From FEN-1250 sp039918615 (GTDB taxonomy: Bacteria > Gemmatimonadota > Gemmatimonadetes > Gemmatimonadales > Gemmatimonadaceae): 48,204 bases of DNA. The notes below the pieces were generated by a model. The model saw only the letters and a program-made list of their open reading frames with translations. It was not told the origin of the DNA and ran no database searches. Both the position numbers and the translations under genes were made by a program. Positions 37,092 to 44,586 of the stretch are shown piece by piece (position 1 is the stretch's first letter; the number at the start of each line of letters is the position of its first letter). The stretch covers positions 1 to 48,204 of the forward strand of contig JBDSHG010000194.1 in NCBI GenBank assembly GCA_039918615.1. Direction: 5' to 3'.

Positions 37092-38471
37092 CTACGCGGC
37101 TTTCTTCTTGTGCGTCTTGGACTTCGACGCGGCGGCGTGCGTGCTCTTCGACTTCGACTTGCTCGCCGACACCGAAACCTTCGCCTTCGAGTGCGACGCG
37201 CTCGTGGCGCGCGAGTGGCGGGTGGTGTGGCGGGTGGTGTGGCGGCTGCGAACGCGGCGGTTCCACCCCTTCGCGGCATCCGCGCGGAACGACGCCGGCA
37301 TCGCGATGGTCTGCGACGGATCGTCGATCACCGCGATCGCGGCAGCATCGGTGAGGTCGGCGCGGACATCGGCGATCACCTTGGCCGGTTGGCGGGCCCG
37401 CGCGGCGTGCACGCGGTTCGTCAGCAGAATCACGAACATCTCGCGGTCGGGGTCGATCCAGAGCGACGTGCCGGTGTAGCCGACGTGGCCGAACGAGCCT
37501 TCGCTCATGAAGCGGCCGGAGCCCCACTGGCCGTCGGCCATCGCCCAGCCGAGCGCGCGACTGCCGGCCGCGCGCGTGGTGAAGAGCTTGACCGCGGAGT
37601 CGCTCACGATGCGGACGCCCTTGTACTCGCCGCCCTCGAGGATCATCTGCGCGAAGATCGACAGATCACTCGCCGTGCTGAACAGCCCCGCGTGTCCGGC
37701 GACGCCGCCGAGCGCGTAGGCGTTCTCGTCGTGCACCTCGCCCTGCAGCGGATAGCCGCGCGGCGGGGAGACTTCGGTTGGCGCGACGCGGGCTTTCACC
37801 GAGTCTGCCGGCTTGAAAAACGTGTTGACCATTCCGAGCGGCGCGAACACGCGCTCGTGCAGGAAGACGTCGAGTCCCTGGCCCGTGACGCGCTCGACCA
37901 TCATGCCGAGGGTGATGGCGCCGAGGTCGGAGTAGATGTAGCACTGGCCGGGCTTGCACTCGAGCGGCGCTTCGAGCACCACCTGCCGCGCTTCCGCCGG
38001 AGAGTGCGCGATGCGCCAGAGGTCGCGATCGGCCGGAAGTCCCGAGCGATGCTCGAGTAGCTGGCGAACGGTAACCGAGTCCTTATAACCACCCGTAAAC
38101 TCCGGGAGGTAGGTGACGACGGGTGCGTCGAGCTTGATGCGCCCTTCGTCGTAGAGGATCATGACGGCGGTGGTGGTGCCGATGACTTTCGTGAGCGAGG
38201 CGAGATCGTAGATGGTCTCGGTGGCGGACACACGACTGCTCGACGTTGCCCAGTCGATGCGGCCGAAGCCTTTCTCCCAGACGGCGTTGCCCTTGCGGCC
38301 AACGACGACGGCGGCGCCGGGAAATCCACCGGCCTTGATGCCACGGGTGACCACGCGGTCGATCGTTTCCAGTCGCTTCGCGGACATGCCGACGGTGGCG
38401 GGCGCTGCAACCGGGAGCCCTCCGTCAGCTGCTGCGATCATGGCGACTGCGGCGATCAGCGTGGTTAGCAC
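37092..38471 (-). CDS. beta-lactamase family serine hydrolase with Lys/Ser-rich tail
   Basis: From a GTG at 38471 (AAGGGG ahead) the protein has 459 residues and a signal-like N-terminus (LTTLIAAVAMIAAADGG). The class C-like catalytic SxxK is S92-L-T-K95, and the Tyr motif is IYSDLGA. Other family blocks are RQLLEHRSGLPADRD and SEGSFGHVGYTGTSLWIDP. The last 50-odd residues (from about 405) are a repetitive basic tail of His, Thr, Arg, Ser and Lys (SKAKVSVSASKSKSKS, KTHKKKAA), unusual for the family. The tail may bind cell wall or nucleic acid polyanions; this is a guess. The substrate is unknown. Confidence 0.88.
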   Translation of the reverse strand: MLTTLIAAVAMIAAADGGLPVAAPATVGMSAKRLETIDRVVTRGIKAGGFPGAAVVVGRKGNAVWEKGFGRIDWATSSSRVSATETIYDLASLTKVIGTTTAVMILYDEGRIKLDAPVVTYLPEFTGGYKDSVTVRQLLEHRSGLPADRDLWRIAHSPAEARQVVLEAPLECKPGQCYIYSDLGAITLGMMVERVTGQGLDVFLHERVFAPLGMVNTFFKPADSVKARVAPTEVSPPRGYPLQGEVHDENAYALGGVAGHAGLFSTASDLSIFAQMILEGGEYKGVRIVSDSAVKLFTTRAAGSRALGWAMADGQWGSGRFMSEGSFGHVGYTGTSLWIDPDREMFVILLTNRVHAARARQPAKVIADVRADLTDAAAIAVIDDPSQTIAMPASFRADAAKGWNRRVRSRHTTRHTTRHSRATSASHSKAKVSVSASKSKSKSTHAAASKSKTHKKKAA

Positions 38472-38639
38472 CAGAAAACCCCTTGGGGAAAACGAAGGTG
38501 ACCAGCAGCTCCGGAGGAGCGGCAGGAACACTTGATCAACGTACTGCGAATCGGGGAGGGATGTTCCAGCGTATCGCTGCGAACCGGCACATAATAGTCC
38601 AATCCCCTCTATTGGCAAGACGAGGACCGGGAGGTGCCG

Positions 38640-39584
38640 TCACTCTATGAGTGCTGTAATGTTTTGCGGCAGCGGCGTGATGATGAATTCGGGGGCTAAA
38701 AGCGAGTGGTGGATCGCGATAGCGGCCTTTGCGCCCCCCGCGGCGGCGGCCAGCGCGATCTGCGTTCCGGGCACCAGATCGCCTGCCGCGTAGACGTGCT
38801 CCACGCTCGTGTGGTGGTGCTCGTCGATCACGATGCACCCTTCGCCGTTGCGCTCGCACCCCAGTCGTTGCGCGAGGTCGTCGGCGGGGTAGTGGCCCAT
38901 CTGGAAGAAGAGCCGCTCGCAGTCGAGCGTCATCCCGTCGCCGAGCTCGAGCGCGTGAAGGATGCGGTCCGTGTGCTGCGCGCAGGTGATGCGCGAGGTG
39001 ATGACGGGGATGTTGAGCGCGTCGAGCTGCGCGAGGAGGGGCGCCGTGAGCTCGGGATCCGCGCCGTTGGTGCAGACGACCAGCTCCCGCGTCCACGTCG
39101 CCAGCGCGAGCGCCAGCCCGACCGCGCGACGCCCGACCCCGATGACGACGGTCTTCTTGCCGCGCGTCTCGTGGCCGTCGCAGTCGGGGCAGTGGTATGC
39201 CGTCGCGCCGAAGATGTGCTCGAGCCCGGGGATCTCGGGCCACACGTCGCGCACGCCGAAGGCGAGGAGGACGCGCTTCGCATCGTACGTGTCGCCGCTT
39301 TCGAGCGTGACGCGGAAGTCGCCGGCGGATAATCCGGTGATTCTGTCCACGCAGCCGTCGATGAGCTCCGCGCCCTGGTGTCGCGCCTCGTCGCGCCCTG
39401 CGCCGCGAAGCGCTGCGGGGGTCACATTCGGGAGGCCGAGATAGCCGTTGACGCCGCGTGTCAGCCAGTTGCGCGGATCGCCGGAGTCGACGAGGACGAC
39501 GCGGTGCAGATAGCGGCCGAGCCACATCGCGGCGGTGAGTCCCGCGGGTCCGCCACCGACTATAGCCACGTCATAGAGCGACAT
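38640..39584 (-). CDS. thioredoxin reductase-like FAD/NAD(P) oxidoreductase
   Basis: The 314-residue flavoprotein has an FAD-binding N-terminus (DVAIVGGGPAGLTAAMWLGR) and an NAD(P) site (KKTVVIGVGRRAVGLALALA). A second FAD segment reads HVYAAGDLVPGTQIALAAAAGG. A redox pair CPDC (Cys132, Cys135) lies in YHCPDCDGHE, the place of the CATC disulfide in thioredoxin reductase. It could reduce a thioredoxin-like partner, but CPDC is not the classic sequence. Relatives include bacillithiol-disulfide-reductase-like and ferredoxin-NADP reductase proteins. Confidence 0.9.
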   Translation of the reverse strand: MSLYDVAIVGGGPAGLTAAMWLGRYLHRVVLVDSGDPRNWLTRGVNGYLGLPNVTPAALRGAGRDEARHQGAELIDGCVDRITGLSAGDFRVTLESGDTYDAKRVLLAFGVRDVWPEIPGLEHIFGATAYHCPDCDGHETRGKKTVVIGVGRRAVGLALALATWTRELVVCTNGADPELTAPLLAQLDALNIPVITSRITCAQHTDRILHALELGDGMTLDCERLFFQMGHYPADDLAQRLGCERNGEGCIVIDEHHHTSVEHVYAAGDLVPGTQIALAAAAGGAKAAIAIHHSLLAPEFIITPLPQNITALIE

Positions 39585-39623
39585 GGCGGAAATCTTACAA
39601 CGAATTGCGGGCGTGGAGCGGAA

Positions 39624-40430
39624 TTACTTGACCGAGCCCGGCGGAAGCGAGTAGAGCAGCTTCATCGTCGCGCGATCAGCCTCGCTCAGATCACGGACGC
39701 GCACGCGCGCCGTCATGATGTTGGCGGTGTCAGCCGTGTGATCGAGGCCGAGCAGGTGTCCGACTTCGTGAAGCGCGATCGCGTGGACGGCCTTCGCGTC
39801 GAGCAGCTCGCCGGCGTTGTGGCGCAGCGCGAGCGTGATGTTCGCGGTGACGATCCACCACTTTCCGTCGCGCGCCCAGATCGTCTTGCCGCTGATCGGC
39901 GAGTCGAAGTGGTCGATCCAGCTGACGTGGACGTCGGCATCGGTCGAGTCGCGAACGAAGGTGAACTTGACGGGAATGCCGAGATTCGCCCACTGATCGA
40001 AGGCGTCGCGCACACGCTCGGGGTAGGACGGGTCCCATCCATCGATCGCCGGTCCGCTGCTGACCCACACGCGCACCGGCGTCGTCACCCGCTCGGGCCA
40101 GCGTGCGAGCGCAGAGTCGCGCTCGCCGAGGATCTCGCCGATGTACGTGCCGTTCTCGCCGAGCTGAATCCGGCGACGAATGTCGAGCACGTCGCGCGTC
40201 TTCGTGTCGACGTCGGCATCCATTTCCGCGTTCGCATCATCGCCCTCGACGAGCGACGCTGCGCTTTCCGTCGTCCGCGTAGCTCCGCGATGTTTGTGCA
40301 CACGCGATGCGGGTGCGAGCGATGCTGCCTGACTCGTGGCAGTGATCGTGCGCATGCGCATCGCCTGCACGCCGACGAAGGCGAGCACAGGCATCAGGAG
40401 AAGGACGGGGATGAGATCGGTGCGCTTCAT
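39624..40430 (-). CDS. exported matrixin-family zinc metalloprotease
   Basis: The 268-residue protein has an N-terminal signal or anchor helix (LIPVLLLMPVLAFVGVQAM). A metzincin catalytic domain covers about 115-265, with the zinc motif HEVGHLLGLDH (221-231) and the Met-turn in NIMTARV (238-239). VRVWVSSGPAIDGWDPSYPERVRDAF and DADVHVSWIDHF agree with the M10 (matrixin) fold. A proregion-like segment at 40-110 lacks a cysteine switch. It should cleave proteins outside the cytoplasm. Its gene is divergent from the FMN reductase gene. Confidence 0.93.
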   Translation of the reverse strand: MKRTDLIPVLLLMPVLAFVGVQAMRMRTITATSQAASLAPASRVHKHRGATRTTESAASLVEGDDANAEMDADVDTKTRDVLDIRRRIQLGENGTYIGEILGERDSALARWPERVTTPVRVWVSSGPAIDGWDPSYPERVRDAFDQWANLGIPVKFTFVRDSTDADVHVSWIDHFDSPISGKTIWARDGKWWIVTANITLALRHNAGELLDAKAVHAIALHEVGHLLGLDHTADTANIMTARVRVRDLSEADRATMKLLYSLPPGSVK

Positions 40431-40588
40431 CGCGTGACGACCTTACGAAAGAGCAGAGAATGCATGCGGCATCGAGGGTAAGACGAGCCGATTATTGCAA
40501 AGGGAACGGCTGCATCGAACTGTTACACCCAGTAGTGGCCAAGAAGCCCGAAGTCGTTGTCACATAGTTAGTTAGTTCTTTATGCTTC

Positions 40589-40605
40589 GAGCCGATAACC
40601 GGCTC
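40589..40605 (+). promoter_or_regulatory. inverted repeat upstream of FMN reductase gene
   Basis: GAGCCG and CGGCTC form a perfect 6-base inverted repeat around ATAAC, ending 30 bases before the ATG at 40636. It could be an operator or an mRNA hairpin; no known regulator site is recognised. Confidence 0.35.
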
Positions 40606-40635
40606 AGCAGCACCGTAACTCACAGGAGTGACGAG

Positions 40636-41211
40636 ATGAGGACAGCGCGTGACGTCGTAGTTCTGGTGGGCAGCCTTCGGAAGGAATCATTGACGCGGAA
40701 GGTCGCGATGGCGATGAAGAAGATCGCGCCTGCATCGATAACGCTCAAGATCGTCGAGATCCGTGATTTACAGATGTACGATTCTGATCTCGAAACTGAT
40801 TCACCGCCGAGGGAGTGGACGACCTTTCGCGAGCGTGTCGTGCGCTGCGATGCGGTTCTGTTTGCGACGCCGGAATACAATCGCTCGGTGCCGGGGTGTC
40901 TCAAGAACGCTGTAGACGTCGGATCGCGGCCGAGCGGGTACGGCGTCTTCACGGGGAAGCCGGGCGCGGTCGTGAGCGTCACTCCTTACGGGCTCGGCGC
41001 GTTCGGCGCCAATCATCATCTGCGCCAGGTGCTGGTGTATGTGAACGTGCTCGCGATGGCGCAGCCGGAGGCGTACGTGTCGAAGGCCGGGGAGCTCGTC
41101 GATGCGGACTTCAACTTCATCAAGGAAGAAAGCAGAAAATTCTTCAGCGATTTCTTAGGCGCGTTCGCGAAGTGGATCGAGTTGGTGAAGGCGGGGAGCG
41201 GCGGGGAGTAG
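40636..41211 (+). CDS. NADPH-dependent FMN reductase family protein
   Basis: The 191-residue flavodoxin-fold protein starts at ATG 40636, preceded by AGGAG. The FMN phosphate loop GSLRKESLTRKVAMAM and the PEYNRSVPGCLKNAVDVGSRP motif mark the NADPH:FMN reductase family (SsuE/ArsH/chromate reductase relatives). It reduces FMN or quinones with NADPH. Its gene ends 20 bases from the end of arsC, convergently. ArsH proteins of arsenic operons belong to the same superfamily, but this protein is shorter and I would not name it arsH. Confidence 0.9.
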   Translation: MRTARDVVVLVGSLRKESLTRKVAMAMKKIAPASITLKIVEIRDLQMYDSDLETDSPPREWTTFRERVVRCDAVLFATPEYNRSVPGCLKNAVDVGSRPSGYGVFTGKPGAVVSVTPYGLGAFGANHHLRQVLVYVNVLAMAQPEAYVSKAGELVDADFNFIKEESRKFFSDFLGAFAKWIELVKAGSGGE

Positions 41212-41228
41212 GCGTCGCGTCGCGACGC
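41212..41228. terminator. GC-rich stem-loop between convergent genes
   Basis: GCGTCGC and GCGACGC pair around GTC, filling the gap between the stops of the FMN reductase gene (41211) and arsC (41231). It could serve both strands; there is no U-run, so function is inferred. Confidence 0.5.
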
Positions 41229-41230
41229 AG

Positions 41231-41755
41231 CTACGCATCGGCCTTCGCGGTGCGTTGGGATTCGCTTGAAGAGCCACCGATCGCACGGAGTCGCTCTTCC
41301 TGAGCGCGTCGTTCGAGCGTCTCGAGCGGAAGCGCGAGCAGCAAGTCGATTCGCCGCGCCAGCAGGAGAGCGGTCAGGCGAAAGGCCTCCCGCTTTTTCG
41401 AATCTTCTCCAACGACTTCCGCCGGATCGGGCATGCCCCAGTGCGCAAACACCGGCTGGCCCGGAAAGATCGGACAGCTTTCTTGGGCGTTGTCACAGAC
41501 CGTGATGACAAAGTCCCAGCGCTCGTGCGCGATGGCATCGATCGTCTTCGGCACGTGGCCGGTCCACTCGATGCCGCGCTCTCGCAGCGTCTCCACCGCG
41601 AACGGATTCACAATGGGAGCGGGGCGAACGCCCGCGCTCCCCACCCGGAACCGCCCCTTGCTGCGTGCAGAAAGCAACGCCTCGGCGATCTGGCTTCGCG
41701 CCGAGTTGCCGGTGCAGAGAAAGAGGACGCTCAACGGCTCGGGGGTCGAGCTCAC
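41231..41755 (-). CDS. arsC: arsenate reductase, low-molecular-weight phosphatase family
   Basis: The 174-residue protein has the phosphatase-like P-loop CTGNSARS (Cys14, Arg20) near the N-terminus. It continues with GHVPKTIDAIAHERWDFVITVCDNAQESCPIFPG, which includes the resolving Cys pair expected for thioredoxin-linked arsenate reductases. It reduces arsenate to arsenite in the cytoplasm. The GTG at 41755 overlaps the arsM stop as GTGA; the frame could also start at 41779. Third gene of the ars operon. Confidence 0.92.
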   Translation of the reverse strand: MSSTPEPLSVLFLCTGNSARSQIAEALLSARSKGRFRVGSAGVRPAPIVNPFAVETLRERGIEWTGHVPKTIDAIAHERWDFVITVCDNAQESCPIFPGQPVFAHWGMPDPAEVVGEDSKKREAFRLTALLLARRIDLLLALPLETLERRAQEERLRAIGGSSSESQRTAKADA

Positions 41756-42675
41756 GAGCAGCAATCGGGGCCGCAGCATGCAGGCGTGGTGCGAGCGTCC
41801 TTCTTCGCCGGTTTCGTTGCACGAACGAATGCGCTCATGAACTTTCCGTCGATTTTCTGCGCGAGCCCGTTTGTGTCGAGGCCCGCCGACGCCAGAAAGG
41901 CTGTGGCATCTTCGGCGGAGTAGAATCGCGTCGGCTCGATGCTGGAGTCGATGAATCCCGCGTCGGCGAGCATATGCTCGAATTCGGACTCCTCGAGCGC
42001 GCCGGCCACGCAGCCCACCCAGAGCTCCATGCTTTTTCGAATGTTCTCGGGCACGGGGCCGCGCACGACGACGTCGCTCACGGCAAAGCGGCCGCCTGGC
42101 TTCAGCACGCGGAATGCCTCTGCGAGGACACGGCGCTTGTCGCCGGAGAGGTTGATGACGCAGTTGCTGATGATGACGTCGACCGAATTGTCGGGGAGCG
42201 GGATCGCCTCGATCTCTCCCTTGAGGAATTCGACGTTCTCGACGCCGGCATCGCGCTGATTGCGATGCGCCAGCTCGAGCATGTTGTCGGTCATGTCCAG
42301 ACCGTAGGCTTTCCCGGTTGGGCCCACGCGACGGGCGGAGAGCAAGACGTCGATTCCACCGCCGGAGCCCAAATCGAGAACGATTTCTCCCGGCTTCAGC
42401 TCCGCGAGAAACGTCGGATTACCGCAGCCGAGCGAGGCGAGGAGTGCGGCCTCCGGCAGCTGGTCGCTCTCGCCGTTGATGTACAGGTTCGATGTGATCG
42501 GGTCGATTTGCCCATTGAAGGCGGCGCCGCCACAGCACGAGTTGATGGTGCCGGGCGCCGGCGTGCAGCAGGCCCCGGTATTTGCGTCGGACTGTTTCAC
42601 CGTGTCGAGAACCCGACGGGCGGCTTCGCCGTACTTCTCTCGCACGATCTGCGTCATCTCCGAATCGTTTGTCAT
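41752..42675 (-). CDS. arsM: arsenite methyltransferase
   Basis: The 307-residue SAM-dependent methyltransferase methylates As(III). The SAM site is VLDLGSGGGIDVLLSARRVG, with GLDMTDNMLELA and LPDNSVDVIISNCVINLSGDKRRV following. Conserved arsenic-binding Cys lie in SNCVINL and WVGCVAG. Extra Cys pairs stand at 36-37 and 47-48 and in the C-terminal ACCGPDCCS, which could hold or pass As(III). An ArsR-type operator lies 19 bases upstream. Its stop overlaps arsC, so reduction and methylation are co-expressed. Confidence 0.95.
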   Translation of the reverse strand: MTNDSEMTQIVREKYGEAARRVLDTVKQSDANTGACCTPAPGTINSCCGGAAFNGQIDPITSNLYINGESDQLPEAALLASLGCGNPTFLAELKPGEIVLDLGSGGGIDVLLSARRVGPTGKAYGLDMTDNMLELAHRNQRDAGVENVEFLKGEIEAIPLPDNSVDVIISNCVINLSGDKRRVLAEAFRVLKPGGRFAVSDVVVRGPVPENIRKSMELWVGCVAGALEESEFEHMLADAGFIDSSIEPTRFYSAEDATAFLASAGLDTNGLAQKIDGKFMSAFVRATKPAKKDARTTPACCGPDCCS

Positions 42676-42693
42676 TTGCGTGTCCTCGGTTCA

Positions 42694-42709
42694 ATCAAGA
42701 AAGGTTGAT
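42694..42709 (-). promoter_or_regulatory. second ArsR-type operator, before arsM
   Basis: ATCAA, 6 bases, TTGAT: the same dyad and spacing as the operator in the arsR promoter. It lies in the 69-base gap between arsR and arsM, suggesting a separately controlled internal promoter or a second repressor site. No clear -35/-10 was seen around it. Confidence 0.6.
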
Positions 42710-42744
42710 GTGTTGTGCACGCGGCAACTCCATTTGAAGCTGAG

Positions 42745-43077
42745 TCAGCAGCAGCGGCCAGTGACGCGCAGCTCTCGGCGCTTCGCGGAGGAGTGAAGCG
42801 AAACGACGATGTCGTGGAGCTCGACGAGCGCGTCCGGGACGAGCGCGTAGTACGACCAGCGGCCTTCCTTCCGATCGGTGACGAGCCCGGCTTCCTTCAG
42901 GACGCGCAGGTGAAAGGAGAGACGGGACTGCGCGGCATCCAGCGCGTCCGTCAACTCACAGACGCAGCGCTCGCCTCCGCGCAGCTTCTCGATGATCTCC
43001 AGACGGGTGACGTCCGACAGCGCATGAAAGAGTGAAGCGGCGTAAGCGGGATTGGCTGTCAGCGTCGAAGGGCTCAT
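42745..43077 (-). CDS. arsR: ArsR family arsenic-responsive repressor
   Basis: The 110-residue winged-helix repressor releases DNA upon binding As(III). It opens with a helix (PAYAASLFHALSDVTRLEIIEKL) leading to the metal site CVCEL (Cys38, Cys40), which fits the ELCVCDL-type arsenic sensor. The recognition helix is around SRLSFHLRVLKEAGLV, and the wing is DRKEGRWSYYAL. The C-terminus has another Cys pair (GRCC). It should repress the arsR-arsM-arsC operon through the operators at 43091-43106 and 42694-42709. Confidence 0.95.
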   Translation of the reverse strand: MSPSTLTANPAYAASLFHALSDVTRLEIIEKLRGGERCVCELTDALDAAQSRLSFHLRVLKEAGLVTDRKEGRWSYYALVPDALVELHDIVVSLHSSAKRRELRVTGRCC

Positions 43078-43085
43078 ACCCGAAT

Positions 43086-43113
43086 ATTATATCAAGGAAT
43101 ATTGATTTGTCAA
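43086..43113 (-). promoter_or_regulatory. arsR promoter with ArsR operator in the spacer
   Basis: On the minus strand a consensus TTGACA (43113-43108) and TATAAT (43091-43086) are separated by 16 bases. The dyad ATCAA-6-TTGAT (43091-43106) fills the spacer, so bound ArsR would block RNA polymerase. The -10 ends only 8 bases before the arsR ATG, so the mRNA is probably leaderless or nearly so. Confidence 0.85.
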
Positions 43114-43177
43114 CTGTCACCCGTCGCGGGGGCGACGAACCCATGAAATCAGGAACCCTGCACGCCGGCTGCCGAAA

Positions 43178-43690
43178 TCACGGATTGGCGCCAACACCAC
43201 CCGCGTGGTGCCCCATTCGCTGCGCTTCCATGAAACGATGGATGGCCATGAGCGCGACAGTGTCTACAGTGCTCATCACCACTTCCCCGCCACGCGGCAA
43301 ATCATGGTACGCGTAGGCAATGACGTCGCGTTTCTGAGCCATGATCGCCGTTCCCGGCATGGTTTGCATGTGTACGAATTGCGGCGTCGAGAAGTCTCCG
43401 GTTTGAAACGCGTGCTGTATGAGATGCAGATGCGCGCGGATCCGGGCGACGTCGAGCGAGTCGTTCGTATCGCGTTGAAGCTCGATTCTGCCACCATCCG
43501 GAAGCGCGTCGAATCGATGCGTCGATGTCGATTGATCGACACCCATCGCCATCCGGCCTCGCTGCTGCATCGCGGCGAAGGTGGTGTCCGCTGCGGTCGA
43601 CCCTGGATCTCGCGTCGCGCGCGAGCGTGAGCACGCGGCGCACAGCGCGATCATGAGCGCACCTTGGACGAGCGGCTTGAGACTCGACAT
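43178..43690 (-). CDS. hypothetical lipoprotein
   Basis: The 170-residue product starts at ATG 43690 and has a lipobox (LCAAC, Cys20). The mature part contains RFDALPDGGRIELQRDTNDSLDVARIRAHLHLIQHAFQTGDF and YAYHDLPRGGEVVMSTVDTVALMAIHRFM. This pattern recurs in unnamed lipoproteins of related bacteria as I recall, with no function known. The His- and Met-rich stretches (FVHMQTMPG, MAIHRFMEAQRMGHH) might bind metal. It follows the Crp/Fnr gene and may be its target. Confidence 0.8.
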   Translation of the reverse strand: MSSLKPLVQGALMIALCAACSRSRATRDPGSTAADTTFAAMQQRGRMAMGVDQSTSTHRFDALPDGGRIELQRDTNDSLDVARIRAHLHLIQHAFQTGDFSTPQFVHMQTMPGTAIMAQKRDVIAYAYHDLPRGGEVVMSTVDTVALMAIHRFMEAQRMGHHAGGVGANP

Positions 43691-43806
43691 GGCGGATGCT
43701 CCAGTGTTGCGTAGGGGAATCGTTTGGGAGCAGAGCCTGAATAGTGTCGCGGCCCGCGCAATCCGTCTGGAACTTTCGTCTCCATGGGCGGAGCTGCGCG
43801 AATATC

Positions 43807-44469
43807 TCACGAGAAGCGGGAAGCCAACCGGCGCAGCGCATGCACGTCGAGAACTTCGATGCGCCCCTTTCCGGCAGAGCGAAGAATTCGCTCAGCGCGC
43901 ATCGCACGCAGCGCGCGCATCACCACTTCTCGTACGGTGCCAAGCTCCTCGGCGAGCTCCCTCTGCGTCATTGTCACGACTGGCCCGTCCGCAATCGCCA
44001 GCTGCTCCAGCAGGAAGCCGCTCAGACGCGCGCGAACGTCCGCGGTCGCCAGCCCATCCAGACGATCGGCGAATTCGCGAATCCGCTTCGCCAATCTTCC
44101 CAGGAAGAACAGTGCGACCTCGGGCGAGCTACGCATCGCGTCGGCTATCGCGATGCGGTCCAGGTACGCCGCGTCGACGATCGAATGCGCTATCGCCGTC
44201 GCCGGATAGGGATGGCGGTCGAAGAAGGGCACCTCTCCAAGCGTTCCGCCCTTTCGCTCCACGTGCAAGACATGCTGTCTGCCGCGCGAGATGCGGACGA
44301 CGCGCACCTCCCCATCCAGGACGACGAATATGCCATGTGATTCGGCGCCCTCCCGAAAGAGCGCCTCTCCGGCCGCGAAACGCCGAAGTCGCGCGCGCGA
44401 GGCAAAGGCCGCCGCCGCGGGAGCGGGAAGCGAACGGAAGCCGTCGAGGTCGGCAAGGCCAGCCGTCAT
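43807..44469 (-). CDS. Crp/Fnr family transcriptional regulator
   Basis: From ATG 44469 the protein has 220 residues; the longer open frame upstream only shadows the M28 peptidase gene. A cyclic-nucleotide-binding-like domain (about 15-125: RRFAAGEALFREGAESHGIFVVLDGEVRVVRI, GGTLGEVPFFDRHPYPATAIA) precedes a winged HTH (MTQRELAEELGTVREVVMRALRAMRAE). No N-terminal Cys cluster for an Fe-S centre is present, so it is not a classic oxygen-sensing Fnr. The effector is unknown. It is divergent from the peptidase gene and upstream of the lipoprotein gene. Confidence 0.9.
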   Translation of the reverse strand: MTAGLADLDGFRSLPAPAAAAFASRARLRRFAAGEALFREGAESHGIFVVLDGEVRVVRISRGRQHVLHVERKGGTLGEVPFFDRHPYPATAIAHSIVDAAYLDRIAIADAMRSSPEVALFFLGRLAKRIREFADRLDGLATADVRARLSGFLLEQLAIADGPVVTMTQRELAEELGTVREVVMRALRAMRAERILRSAGKGRIEVLDVHALRRLASRFS

Positions 44470-44586
44470 TCTCGTTGTCGCCAGGGGAGGAGGCTCTCGA
44501 AAGCTTCGCCCGTGCGCTCGCGAAGTCCAGTCGCGCCTTTGCCGACAACGCAGTACGATTCTTCCACCCTCGACCAACCCGGCCCC

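Noticed and set aside
37027..37527. Upstream extension of the MIP18/SufT-like gene over the beta-lactamase gene
   Set aside because: The extension has no domain signal, and a GGAG site precedes the ATG at 37026.
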